From assembly GCA_018902385.1 (NCBI GenBank), contig JABSSW010000021.1, positions 248,001 through 312,000 on the forward strand: a stretch of 64,000 nt of DNA. The letters run 5' to 3'. The position numbers and the translations under genes were made by a program. The DNA is from Physcia stellaris. Its lineage: Eukaryota; Ascomycota; Lecanoromycetes; Caliciales; Physciaceae. The notes under the pieces are model-generated. The model made no database searches. It was not told where the DNA came from and saw nothing but the letters and a program-made list of their open reading frames with translations. Position 1 is the first letter of the stretch. Every line of letters begins with the position of its first letter. Below are positions 22,840 through 34,066 of the stretch, in pieces.

Positions 22840-25800
22840 TGTCCTTTGGCATCAAATGAAGAAGAGCTCTTGGTAAAATGAAAGCCTGTTCTAGCAAGAC
22901 TATATGGATGAATAACTTATGAGCTATGAGCGAAAGTCGGCTTCAGATAGAACGTTGTATATTGAAGAGGGGTGAAGATGAAAGATAGACTGATGTAGAA
23001 TTTTTGGGAACAGTAGGGATATGGACAATATATAGATCATCCAGCCTCGAACGTTGATGGTAAGGTGCATGACTGCTTAACCATCATGCTAATCATCAGT
23101 TTAAACAGAAAGCTGCTGTCGAGAAACAAAAAGATACCAGAAGCTTGGTCCAGGTCATTGGAGCCTGGATGAGCTCGAAATGCCGAGAGACTAAATCTAG
23201 ACCTAGAACATTGAGTTGGAAGGGTAGACATGTCCGTTGGGAACGCTATGGTATTAGCTGAATGCTTAATTCATCCTCACGACGCCTTGGTTCGGCATTC
23301 GGGTCAAAACGCTGTTCAAAAACCTGAGGCTCTTGTTCTCGAAAGTTGCTTGCAATGCGTTTCTTTTGATGTGAGTGTATCAGATGCCTTAAGCCCCTTG
23401 TATCATTGATGGCTGCAACTTGCTCTGAGCTTGTCACTTCGTACAGCGTCTCCGTGCCGATGGTCCAAAATAGTTCAAATATCGAGGGTCTTGGTATTGT
23501 AAAGGTGTAGAATACTAATGGTTCTGGTCTAGTTAAAACAGCTAGGTATCGAGGCCCTATTGCAAGTTCTCTATGGAGGCCTTTGAGCGAACTCCGAGGC
23601 TCATGCTATGCAATTGACCATAGCTGTAGTGGCCCCACATGTTCCAGGGAGGTTTGTTTGAAGGTTGGTTCCATCGTTCGTAGATCTGATGCCATGAGAT
23701 AGACTCCTAGCGCTGCAGAAGTCCCAAAAGCAGAGGTGCATGCTTACCACGGCAGGAAAGGCATTACACAACAGGCGGTCTCCTTAGAAACCGAGATCGT
23801 AAAGCCGTAAAGCACTGCCACTCTCCTTTTTCCTATCCGTGAGCAGAGCTTGGCCCGGCATTGATGGCATTCCACCGAGAGTTGGTCGCATGGCTGTTTC
23901 AGATTTGCGACAAGACTCGGCGCGTTGTTTCGTCACCACGGTAACCCCAAACCCAAGGCATTCTTTCTGGTTGCTGCATGCTTCGAGCTTACAATCAGGT
24001 AGGGGCGAGGTAGTAAGTCATGTAGAAATTTGGAAGTTGTTGTGTCCGAAGAATCCGCAGAAGACAATGGAAGAGCGGAAAATCTATGAAGGGAAAGTAT
24101 AGCCGAGGCCACATGATCGGCTAGCTTTGCCAAGCCGGAAGCACATTTCTCCGAAGAAAAAAACATTTTCGTCCGAGGGATCCGCCTTTGTCTCATCCCA
24201 TCGCATTTGGGCATTGAAATTGGCGTGTGGTCCTCGTTGATTGTCTCCACCGTGATCTTCGATGTGCTAGGCAAGATGATACTATAGAGACAGAGTCGTC
24301 ATCCACACTGGTTCAATGAATTTTGAGCACACGTCTGATCTAGGCATCTTTGCACTGCTCTTTTCATTCTGTGCTCTTTCTTTCCCATATCAGAACCAAA
24401 TACTTTGACAGTCCAAATGCCTCGAACATGTCTGAGAGTCTTCAATGGAGAATGAGCTGCTAGGAAACATTCCAGGAGTACATTCCACCAGTGCCGTCGG
24501 AGGCTCCAAGCGTACTTCCTGAATCGACGTCTCCAGAGTCTGGCATTACGGCTCATCTTCGGGTTTTGACAAGCTGTTATAGCTTTGCCACGCCATGGAC
24601 AAGCCGTCCTCTCCCACGAACTGGTACCTGTTGGTGCAATACAAGTTTGCTTTCCCAGTTCATGCCCGCGACCTTTTCCCCGATCCCTACTTCCCTCTCG
24701 TGCGTCCACCTTTTTCCCGCCACTTCCTTTCACTACTCTTCGTTATCGTCCGTTCTAAGTTTGGGGCTCCAGTTCTCAAGAATATGGCTCGTCCCAGGCT
24801 CTCGAATATGCCGGCCATTGACCGCGGTAATAAGCAGGCGTCCATAGAAATATCAAGCTCCGTTTGTGAACGGATAAAAGGGACAGCAGAGGGTGTTGTC
24901 GTTGATGGTGCCCGAATTCTCGGTGCAGCCGGGGCTGAGTTTGCCACATTGGGGAGAGCGGGCGCTTGGGTCTCTCCTTGAGCGGCCAAAATTTACGGGG
25001 AGGGGCCCGTACGAGCTGCTGAAATACTGGCATTGGCATTTTGCAGCGTCCTGCGGTTCCTGGTGCGCGGCAGAGGCACTTTGTTTGCCCTGAAATCGGC
25101 GCCTTGAGGATTGACGAAGGCGGGTGTAAAGCCTCGACTTGAGTTGTCGGCAATCGCTCCTCGATCCGTTGCCAGCTTGACCTATCAGTCATCACGGAGT
25201 CAGTGTTTTGATGTTCATGATAACATAAAAATACTCACGTTTTTCCTCTCGGTGTTTTTTGGCAGACCGGACCAGTTGCGGTGTCTTAGTCAATCCCATC
25301 ATGTGAGACACTCAGGAAGACGAGAACACCCCAAGACGAAAGATATCACCTGTTGTGCTCCAGATCAGCATCATTGTTCGATCCAGATTGAGGGATGGAT
25401 AGCTGTTTGAAATATAACCGTCCGAAAGCGAGAAGGCTTTATTATGGAGCTGCTCACACCTCCAGTGCCTACGACCCCTACGGCGTGCCTCGACTTTATT
25501 CCAGGTCAACTACATGCGCAGAGTGCTGGTTACAGACTTCCTATCATATTGGCTCACCTGGACGACTAATGCGCTTGCTTGCCGCTAGATAAAAAGGCTC
25601 CTGTTCCCAAGTATGCGTGATGAAAGAGTCCGTTAAAGTGAATGCTAGGTGCATTATGAGGAATCCAGTGCTAGGCTGTCGAGCGAGTTCAATGCTCTAA
25701 GTTTTTACAGAGCTGGTAATTGCGTCGAGGGAGGTGACGAGAGAGGTGGTAAAAACTTGTTCTAGAAAAAACTTCAGTGTTGTAGGTATCCTCAGCCATG

Positions 25801-26038
25801 GCATGACCACAATTTGACGTCAGTGGAACCGTAGACGTCCCAACCTGCTCGGTCATTGTTCACGGTCTATTATTGTTATGCAGCAAGATTACAAATGAAT
25901 ACCTCCTTTCAGATCTTGATCTCATTCAGCAAAGAAGATGAACAATTCAAGAAAAAAGAAGAGAAGTCAGGAGAGACGACAAGCAAAGAAGTATTAAGCT
26001 CATTAGATTTACACATTAGCACTACAAATGTTCTCAAT
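22840..26038. other. Intergenic, no supported gene
   Basis: 3.2 kb between the lysozyme-like gene and the stop of the first cluster gene. Frames of 60-145 codons exist (for example 23839-24102, 24299-24733 minus, 24595-24981) but overlap one another on both strands and show no motif, splice logic or signal peptide. I see no transposon motif. Confidence 0.5.
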
Positions 26039-29000
26039 CTACCATCTCCTGTCATACCCATCGACGACCACCCGCAGCGACGCTACCTCGTCAAGGAGCC
26101 TCTCAGATCCAGCCCGCAGATCCAAAACCATCTTTGCCACTCTATCAACTCGTCTGCCCAAAGGCTTACCTGATGGTTCGTCTTGGGGCTGTAAACTCGA
26201 AACTCTAGCTCCTAGCTCTATCACCTCTTCGACAAGAGTGTTCATGAAATTGCCACTCTGTACGGTGCTGGCCGAAGGCTTACCCGATGGTTGCTCCTGG
26301 AATGGCGAGCTGGAGGCCCTAGGTGCCTCTTCGACAAGAGTTCCCTTGGGATTGCCACACAGTGCGGGTTCGGCTGAAGGCTCACCAAATGATTGCTCAT
26401 GGGGCGTTAGACTTGACACTCTTGATCCTAGATCCATTGTTTCTTCAACCAGAATCTCCATGCAGCTGCCACTCTGTACAGTACTAGCGATAGGCGTGGA
26501 AGGAGCGACAGGCCTTCTATTTTTGCTGCCTGCTAATTCTTCCTTACTGCTGTTAGTATCACCTTTGTCAGAGTAGGCTGGTTGCGAAGAAACGTCGTCG
26601 AAATTAACTTGGTGCGTGTCGGTTTCGAAGAGATTAGCTTGGTGGGAATCAACCTCGGCGGGATTTACTTTGTCCGAATCCATCATGGCGACATCGTTGC
26701 TCAGTTCGCTCAGTCCGGCGAAAGGAAGGCCAATGGGTGTAAGATCTACATCAATGGCGTCCTCGGGCATGGCGAACGATGCACTCAGAGAAGCTTCGCT
26801 ACCAGGATCGATTGATCGTCCAGGCGCTGTTTCTTCAGAGGTTAGATCAACAGGCACGGTGCAGTCCTGTTTAGATCTTTTTGGCACCGGTCTGCTACCA
26901 ATGTTATCGCGCTTTTGGGCATTTTTTGTTGCAGGCTTACAGACATCGCATTCCGTGTCTGAGGTCAAGCGTCGACTTCTCTTTTTTGCCTTTATCGCCT
27001 CTAGGAAGCGTTCGTTCCTTGTAGCTGCCTGCTCAGCTTCCCGTTTAGCATTTATCGCCTCCAGAACGAATCTCCTTTCGGGTCTTTCGGGATGCTCGAA
27101 CTCTGAGCCACTTTCGGAGCCAGAAGATAACGGAGTTGATACTATGGTACGCTTGTTCACATTATTTGCCCTTTGCCGAAGGTTGTATCGTCGCCCTATT
27201 TCCTGCCCGCTCGATGTGCGCATGGAAGCATCTTGAAGTTGATCAATTTGCAGCTCTTTCACCTCCTGGCCAAGAGAGGTTTTAGCCCGCAATGGTTTTG
27301 AGCTTCCCGTCCTTTTACGCTTTCGTTCGCTGTTCGAAGCAGTTCTGAGACTCTCATTGAGCGGAGCTTCGGGTACCTGACGGACAGGCAGGGCGTAAAT
27401 GAGGTCTCTGAGCCCTTTTCCCTGCCAGGGTTTCTCGGTCCAAGGATTATATTCTGAATTGCTTGGGTCGATGCTTTGGGCGTTTTCCGGGAGGTCATTC
27501 TCGACCACCTGCTGAGAAGGCTTTAGACTCTCCGGTCTGGATGTAATCCCGATATTTTCTCGGGTCTTTTTAGCTCCACCACTTGTCGGAATTAGGTCTG
27601 GGTCGTAGTTTGGAGAATCTGAGCTCTTGCTCGAGGAAGAATCACTGATATCTTCGTAAGCTGATTCGGCGTTTTTCGCTTGTCTATCTAATCCTTCATG
27701 CGGAGTAGGCAATCCGAGAGGCTCATTCGATTCCGACTCTCCAGCACATTCGCTACTTTTCTCGGATGTGTCTGCTTCGTGAATCAACACATCGAGTTCA
27801 TTCAATTGCTGTTCGTCCGAAGGCCGTAGTACATCAATCCATGTGTCATCGTTGGAGGTGTCTGACAGTCTTTTCGCAAATTCAGTATCACTCTCCATGA
27901 CATGTTCGGAAGAACTTTGGCACTGATTCGAGGCCACGTCTTGTTCATCTCGCCGACTCTGCTCGGCTCTAGCTTCTTCGTGGATCAAGGTCTTAAGGTC
28001 CTTCCATGATATGGAGTATGTTTCACCAGTCTTTGTATGGGTAACCGTGTATTCAAGGTGGTTCGTTGTGCTGCTGTTACTGCCTGCATCGGAGTCAGAG
28101 AAATTCTCCTGTGAAATGCCATCCTCGTCCTCATCAGATGGCTCTGCGAAACAGAAAGGCTTAGACCTCCTAGGACGCCCGCATCCTTGTTCGAGCCCAG
28201 CCTGCTCTCGGATCATCTCATCGAGTACAACTAGCGCATCATCCTCTGAATCTTCGTCGTTCTCGGACTGGAGCGCCGAGACTGCCCCTTCATCCTCTGC
28301 CTGCGCATTCGCGTCATTGCTAACAGACATTGTACGGGAAGCAAGGCGAGATCTAGGTGGTGTTGCTATTTGGCCCAGCAAGCGCTCAGGGCGGACTTCG
28401 AATTGATCCACATCCATAGCTGAGTCCGAAAAGTCTGGACCCACAGACGGTTCCTTCTCTCTATCCTCTCGATTCTGTCGATGTTGCAATGACGGAGGCG
28501 ATGGCGTACGCTGCACCCGCTTCCCATTGGCTGGAGCGAGAACATATTTCCGTGCGACAGCACTCGGCCAGGTGGGCCAATGTATCAATCTTGGATCGGG
28601 CGCCTCCGGTCCCGATATGGGCGCTCTTATCATGATCGGCTGGGGAGACAGCGGCCCAACAATATTTCTTGGCCCCGGTAATGGTACACGATTACCCGGT
28701 ACATCGCCCTTCTTCGGATCGATGAGGCCAGGCGTAGTACCCCTCGTGCTATTCTTCTGGAGCTGCTCAAGACTCAGCTTCTCACAGAGCTTCTCTGCTA
28801 AGCGAGCAGCACTTCCCCTACCGTACCAATTGAGTACGCAGAACGTTTTTCGGTGGCGACTTATCTTCCTGGCCAGTCGATTGCTATCGATATCGCTACT
28901 GCACATGCGGATGCCTTGCTCCGGCATCTGTCGCATGGCGATATCTGCGAATGAGACTCGGGGGTCGAGGCGGCGCCAGGCTTCCATGCGCCACCATTTC

Positions 29001-29618
29001 TCCGTGGAGCAGATCTGTGACGATTCGTTTAGCTGCAAAAAACTAGGAAGGAGGACAAAGACCTCATACCTGATCGGGAAGAATAGGAATATTCCTTAAC
29101 GGCCGCGCGTTTTCTGCCTGGTTGTTGAGAGGCCATCGCTCCATCACCGGATCTCCATCAGCAGTGACTTTGTAAGGAAGAGGTGGTTGACTCTTGGCCC
29201 AGGGCTTTTGCTCCTCAGGCTGTACAAGCGTGTACAATATCTAATAACCGCTGTCAGCGTTTTTGGTTCCTCTGTTACCATGGCAGGCTGTGCGCTTACA
29301 TCTGGAAGATTCTCAAGAGACCATTCAGCCTGGCTATGTCCCGTCAGCCCTCAGGAATAAGATCTACCTCTTTCTCTTGTCACACACATACCCAACGATG
29401 AAAGTAGTAACGTCTTCAGCACAGTGGCCCTGGGCAACATCACCTGGATAACCTTAGTGTGCATCACGGCCAAGATTTCGAGACTTACAATATTCCGTGG
29501 GATCTCCTGTGCGTCTACCCCTACGAATAGCATCCAGGTAGTCTGGCGTCTTGTCGCAATGAGGTATTGGGGGTCGCGCTCCCCTGGCAAGCTGTTGCCT
29601 CACGCGTCTAAGGCCCAT
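26039..29618 (-). CDS. Cluster paralog 1: 1120-aa TRGxxPGL-module protein with long disordered tail
   Basis: Five exons on the minus strand: 29618-29489, 29443-29392, 29333-29300, 29240-29070 and 29014-26039. Splicing gives DYLDAIRRGRRTGDPTEY, then EDVTTFIVGQ, AEWSLENLPDILYTL, MERWP and PILPDQ|ICSTEKWW. The same order of motifs is found in four neighbouring genes. The shared module ends at residues 217-226 (NSTRGTTPGL). The rest (about 880 aa) is low-complexity and acidic/Ser-rich, with basic clusters (KRKR, KKRSRR, PKRSKQ) that look like nuclear localisation signals. Its end has imperfect repeats of about 40 aa and an amphipathic final helix (RRVDRVAKMVLDLRAGSERL). I do not recognise the family. 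The first acceptor could instead lie 9 nt earlier (intron 36 nt); 45 nt is the more normal length. Likely nuclear; role unknown. Confidence 0.82.
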
Positions 29619-30563
29619 TTCCTCGGTCAGATTCCACGGTTTCTTTTTTCGGGCTTTGAAGGCAACAGTGTCTGGGTATAGGTATAATAATAAAATTAAC
29701 AATAAATGCTCTATAAAGCTCTCGATTAGACTTTGACCAGAGTAGGTGTGGGGAGGAACAGACTCTTCAATAAATAGTACTTCCACAGACACGGCACAGT
29801 GACTTGTTACTCACACTCCGGCCCAGTCATAGCGTTTTCACAGGTAGTCTGTGACAAGGGTTTCAGGGAGCCTGTAAGAAAGTCAATGATGAATGCTTGT
29901 GGGAAAGTCTGGCCTGGAAAAATCATACTCGACTGCGGCTTGCTTGAAAAGTCTGCTTCCGTAACAGCAGGCTTGTTACTTCAGTTCCAACAGCTTCAGC
30001 AGGCTCATGAATACGTAGCGGGGCTTTCCGTTGAATCCGACGCGGCAAGTGGTCACGTATCTTGGCGGATCTGGAATTGCATCTTCCGTGGCATCTCAGC
30101 TTGATGAACCCACCACAACGCTGGTGTATAGGCTCTTGGTAAAAGATGATTTCCTGAATCCGAGACACTAGCGCCGGGTGTTGCTACTCTGGCTGGCTTT
30201 GATGTACAAAAAGTCCCAGCCAGTGTAACTCTTCTTTCGGGGGCAACTGGGGGAAATGGTCATACAGACTTCTCAAGTATGATGCACAGAGTTCAATTGA
30301 TAAGTTAAAGTGTCTTGCATGCTAATTCGAGCGAAGGAGAATCATTATCCTAAAACCACTGGCATCTCTGCAAACAACAAGCTCAGCAGCTACACCCCTT
30401 CCTTCTCGAAAACTATCTCACGAGCCCTTTCATCATTCATCAAATCTCAAAGGACCACGCTCTAACATCTCCGGATCAGGTGCGCCCCCCGTCAGTTCCG
30501 GAAAGCGATGCATAGGAGGATAAGTAACAGTCAACCGAAACTGCTCCTCCGTCAACTCCGGAT
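29619..30563. other. Intergenic between cluster paralogs 1 and 2
   Basis: Contains the presumed promoter of paralog 1 (minus strand) and the 3' flank of paralog 2. Bases 30433-30563 hold a minus-strand frame that may be the true end of paralog 2 (see that entry). Otherwise nothing is seen. Confidence 0.4.
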
Positions 30564-31743
30564 TCAGCCACGCATCCCTGACCCTCCTCTCCTCGTCCGT
30601 AACCCCATCCCGCAAAAATCCGCCCACGCAGCCCACATGCCATCGGGGATGGGCACAGGAGCACCAAAAGCCCCACGAAAGTTGAATTCAGGGGAGGGAT
30701 GCCGCACGATTCTCGAGGCCGCTAGCACTGTCGACTGGGAAGCTCGTTCGACTCCGATATACATGTCCACGTTCGATGGCCAGGGGATACGATTCCCAGC
30801 TATTTCTCCCCTCCAAGGGTTGATCAAGCCTGGTACATAGCCTCTGGTGGAATTCATGAGCTCGGCGGTGGTGGGTAGTTGGTCACGGATTATACGATGG
30901 CGCTCGTCTGCCCAGTAGGCGCCGCTGTCACGGCCGGCGCAGATGTTATGCCAAGAGATGAGAGAGAAGGGAAGGCTGAAGCAGCGGTAAATGCTTGCAT
31001 CGAAGGCGCCGAGGTCGGAGACACGGCCTGGGAGGGGCATGCGCATGTGGATGTCTGACCAGGTGATGGCAGGATCGAGGCGGCGCAGAGCGAGGAGGAG
31101 AAGGGGATGTTCTTGGGTGCCGATCTACTTCGGGTCAGTAACTACTACCTACTCTCCCGAAGAATCTAATTCAGGGTCTATCAATGGGACTAGGAAATGA
31201 ATGCGAAAAGAAAGCAGAAAAGACAGGACGGAGAAAGCACAAAAGACAAGAAGAAGGCAAAAAGAGAAAAGTTTGAGGGAAATTCAAGGGAAGGAGGGAG
31301 CAACTAACAGTATTCATCCCATGCAAAATCGGGAAATACCTCATTTTCCGCGGCGCCTGCCCAGGCACAGGCCACCGCTCAGTAACGACTTCCCCATCCG
31401 GCGTCTTCATGTAGGGCACCTGTCGCTGGCGGAACTCCTGCCACGCGGCGAACGGCGACGGCAGCAGCGTGTAGAGGACGTTGGGCAGCTGGTCGGGACT
31501 CCAAGTCCATTGCCCGGCCTTGAAGTCCGTGACGTCGGCTGGACTGTAGCCTACCTGGCGAGGCGGGTCTGCGGGAATTTGTTAGCGGCACGGGGGGAAA
31601 GAGATGGGGAGTGGGGGATTGGGCTTACCGTAGGCGGTCGGCATGCCGGGCCATTCGGTGCAGCAGGCGGCGATGTATTCTGGTAGGGTCTCCCAGTAAT
31701 AGACCTTACTCTTGTCTGCACGGAGAGGACCGGCACTGGTCAT
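30564..31743 (-). CDS. Cluster paralog 2: short TRGxxPGL-module protein
   Basis: Exons 31743-31629, 31568-31309 and 31124-30564 on the minus strand, 311 aa. Exon 1 ends in a split codon after Tyr, as in all the paralogs. Exon 2 reads YSPADVTDFKAGQWTWSPDQ, then LPNVLYTLLP, TERWP and YFPILHG. Exon 3 opens IGTQEHPLLLLALRRLDP, and NSTRGYVPGL lies at 216-225. Two introns present in paralogs 1, 4 and 5 are missing here, so exon 2 is fused. The tail is only about 85 residues and has no basic cluster. After residue 287 another frame (30636-30433: WLNPELTEEQFRLTVTYPP) looks more protein-like than the annotated end. A frameshift or missed splice near 30640 would extend the protein. Intron 2 (184 nt) is pyrimidine-rich on the coding strand. 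Confidence 0.78.
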
Positions 31744-34066
31744 CGTGATAGCGCGAGGGTTTTTGGATACTTGAAAGAGACAAGCAAGAGCTAAAGATGC
31801 TGGAGGATTGTGAAGGGATGGGTGTGTGAGAGTGGAAGGACTATCTATGGGGCTGTCTCGGAGGCCACTGGGATCTATGCTTTTAAGACCGCTAAAGTAG
31901 ATGGAACTGTCAAGACCTTAATAAAAACATGCTCAAGGGAGCAGCACATACGTCTTTCACGTTTGTGATCCTGGCGTGATGGCGCTGTCTATGCTCGGAT
32001 GATGCATACCACGTAAGTGATGCTTGATGATGGACAACAATGAAGACCTCGTGTCCTGCGGGTCGTGCATCACATAGACAGGGTGAAGGGATGAGGTTGG
32101 ATGAATGATGTGGCTTTGTCTGGTTTGCTCTTTCCTTGGGAGGATGTTGGGGGATAGCTAGGCTCTGGAGCCACGAAAATGCCAGAGGATTGTTACCTAG
32201 AAGTCTTCTTCCTGCGCTGTTCATTGTGGCTCTGAATCATAATACAAGGGGTGATCTTGGGATGACTACACTGGCAACCTCTGACTCTAATGAACCTGAG
32301 ATCCTCTATGATGAGTCTTCAAGACATTCATAATATGTCTCGGTCACAAAAACTACAGGACCAATGTACCAATCACCCACAAAGTGATCATCATAACGTG
32401 TGACTGGGCCCAAAGATCCTTGTTTCGTAGTCTTGCAAAGTGCTTGGATGTGGATAGGTGGTCAAACAGTCTGTTACACAAGGCTCTCCTACACCATGCG
32501 GGTGAGACATAAACCATACACCTGATGATGATGTCGGGTTCTTCTTGCCGCGTTCCATAGCAGTATCAATCCTACATTCCTGAAATGATACTGAATCTAG
32601 TGGACACTACGAAGCTTTGTTTCCTTCGTAGTACCACTATAGCACCAACCAGAAGTACTCTTTTTCTCATAGGCCTCGAACCCAAGTCCGAGACCGCGCA
32701 GCCAATCTTTGAGCTCGCCTGATTGTTGACCGGGTATCTCAGACTCCATGGTCTACTGATTATCCCCATCCAGCGCTACCTAGACGGACCAGTTTGTCGT
32801 CTTTCAAGCTCTCCTGGTCCCACTGCTTATGGTCCCTGCGACTTCTAGACCCACGGTTGTACGCAGCGGAAATCAGCCACACGAAAGCATTCGTCCTCCA
32901 GCTCTGATACCTTTCTAGGCTGTCTCTTTCGGGGTCATTCCATGGACAAGAAGCTGTACAGACTCTCCAGGAGAACTCGATGTCGTTGTCCGTTCTCAGC
33001 ACTCTTCAAGATTCTCGGTCTTGAGATCTATCTTAGGTCCGCGTAATCGCTGAATGATCTTATTCTTCTTCTATCTCCTGGAGTCTCTAAGCTAACTCTT
33101 GTGGTCTTGAACTTGGGGTGGACGTTTGACTTTGGCTTGTACAGCTTGGATTCCGCGAAATGATTGATGGAAGTATCGCTGCAGGTAGGTAGGTAGGTAG
33201 GTAGTACAAAGATAAGCTTCCTTGAATGTAGGAGAGAACCCGAGTACTATGCGCTTGAACAAGCCGGGCATGTAGAAAAGGTAAGGCTTCTTGGTATGTC
33301 AGTGACCGTCAGCTACTTCAGTCCGAACCTAGGTTGTTAGGTAAGAAAATTGCTCTTACTCAGACTCTTTATTGATTTGTTTCTTCGCTGGGGTTTGCTT
33401 CTCCTGTTCGGTTTTTGGATGTGTGTAGAGGTCTGAAAAGTCGACCGAGCCTGGATTGAGCCCGATCTTGAAAAATAGAGAGCATCATCCAACACTAATA
33501 CGCTTGAAATACGCTAGACTTTGGAAACATCCGACTTTGTAGACTTTCCTAGCTTTGATGGACCGGGAGATCCTTTTAGACCAGTCAAACGTTGATTAGA
33601 ATTATTTTTTTGTCTGCTATATACTAGATACCGAGGTGATTTTCTCTTCTGTCCCCTGTTCAATTGACCAGACGCGTGACATTTACCTGTAATGATTTCG
33701 ATTAGTGTGTCATACTATACCGCATAGAAGACACCATGGTGACCGGCCCGATTCTTGCCCTATCACCTCGTTGCTAACACGCAGGGCTCCCTCGTGAAGC
33801 ACCATAACATTGTCCTGACCTTGATTCTAAGCATACATAACAGCAGCAGCTGCTAGCTGGCAGACATTGTGCTTTAGTCTTATGCTTGGTTTCGACACCA
33901 GAGTACCTCTCAAAATTGTCAGTACATTGTTCTGAAACATCTTCCGGGCAAAACACCAGAAGCAGCTGTTACGACCTGGGAGACACCACCTTACATCTCT
34001 TGCTTGGCTTAGACCATAATACCAGCCATCCTATTGCGACAAGGAATTCGAGAGCTTATTACAACA
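31744..34066. other. Divergent intergenic region between paralogs 2 and 3
   Basis: 2.3 kb between the start of a minus-strand paralog and the start of a plus-strand paralog, so it should hold both promoters. A short (ggta)n run lies at 33183-33204. No open frame longer than about 100 codons with any likeness to a protein was found. Confidence 0.5.
33183..33204. repeat. Tetranucleotide microsatellite (ggta)n
   Basis: About five and a half tandem units of ggta in the divergent intergenic region. Simple repeat, likely polymorphic. Confidence 0.9.

Noticed and set aside
24299-25195. Overlapping 100-145 codon ORFs on both strands
   Set aside because: Mutually overlapping, no start context, motif, or splice logic; likely chance in a G+C-rich patch.
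26028-26576. 182-codon plus-strand ORF opposite paralog 1
   Set aside because: Antisense shadow of the repeat-bearing tail of paralog 1; no splice or domain support.
29015-29038. ATG at 29038 as the start of paralog 1
   Set aside because: It is inside intron 4; four upstream exons matching the paralogs are present.
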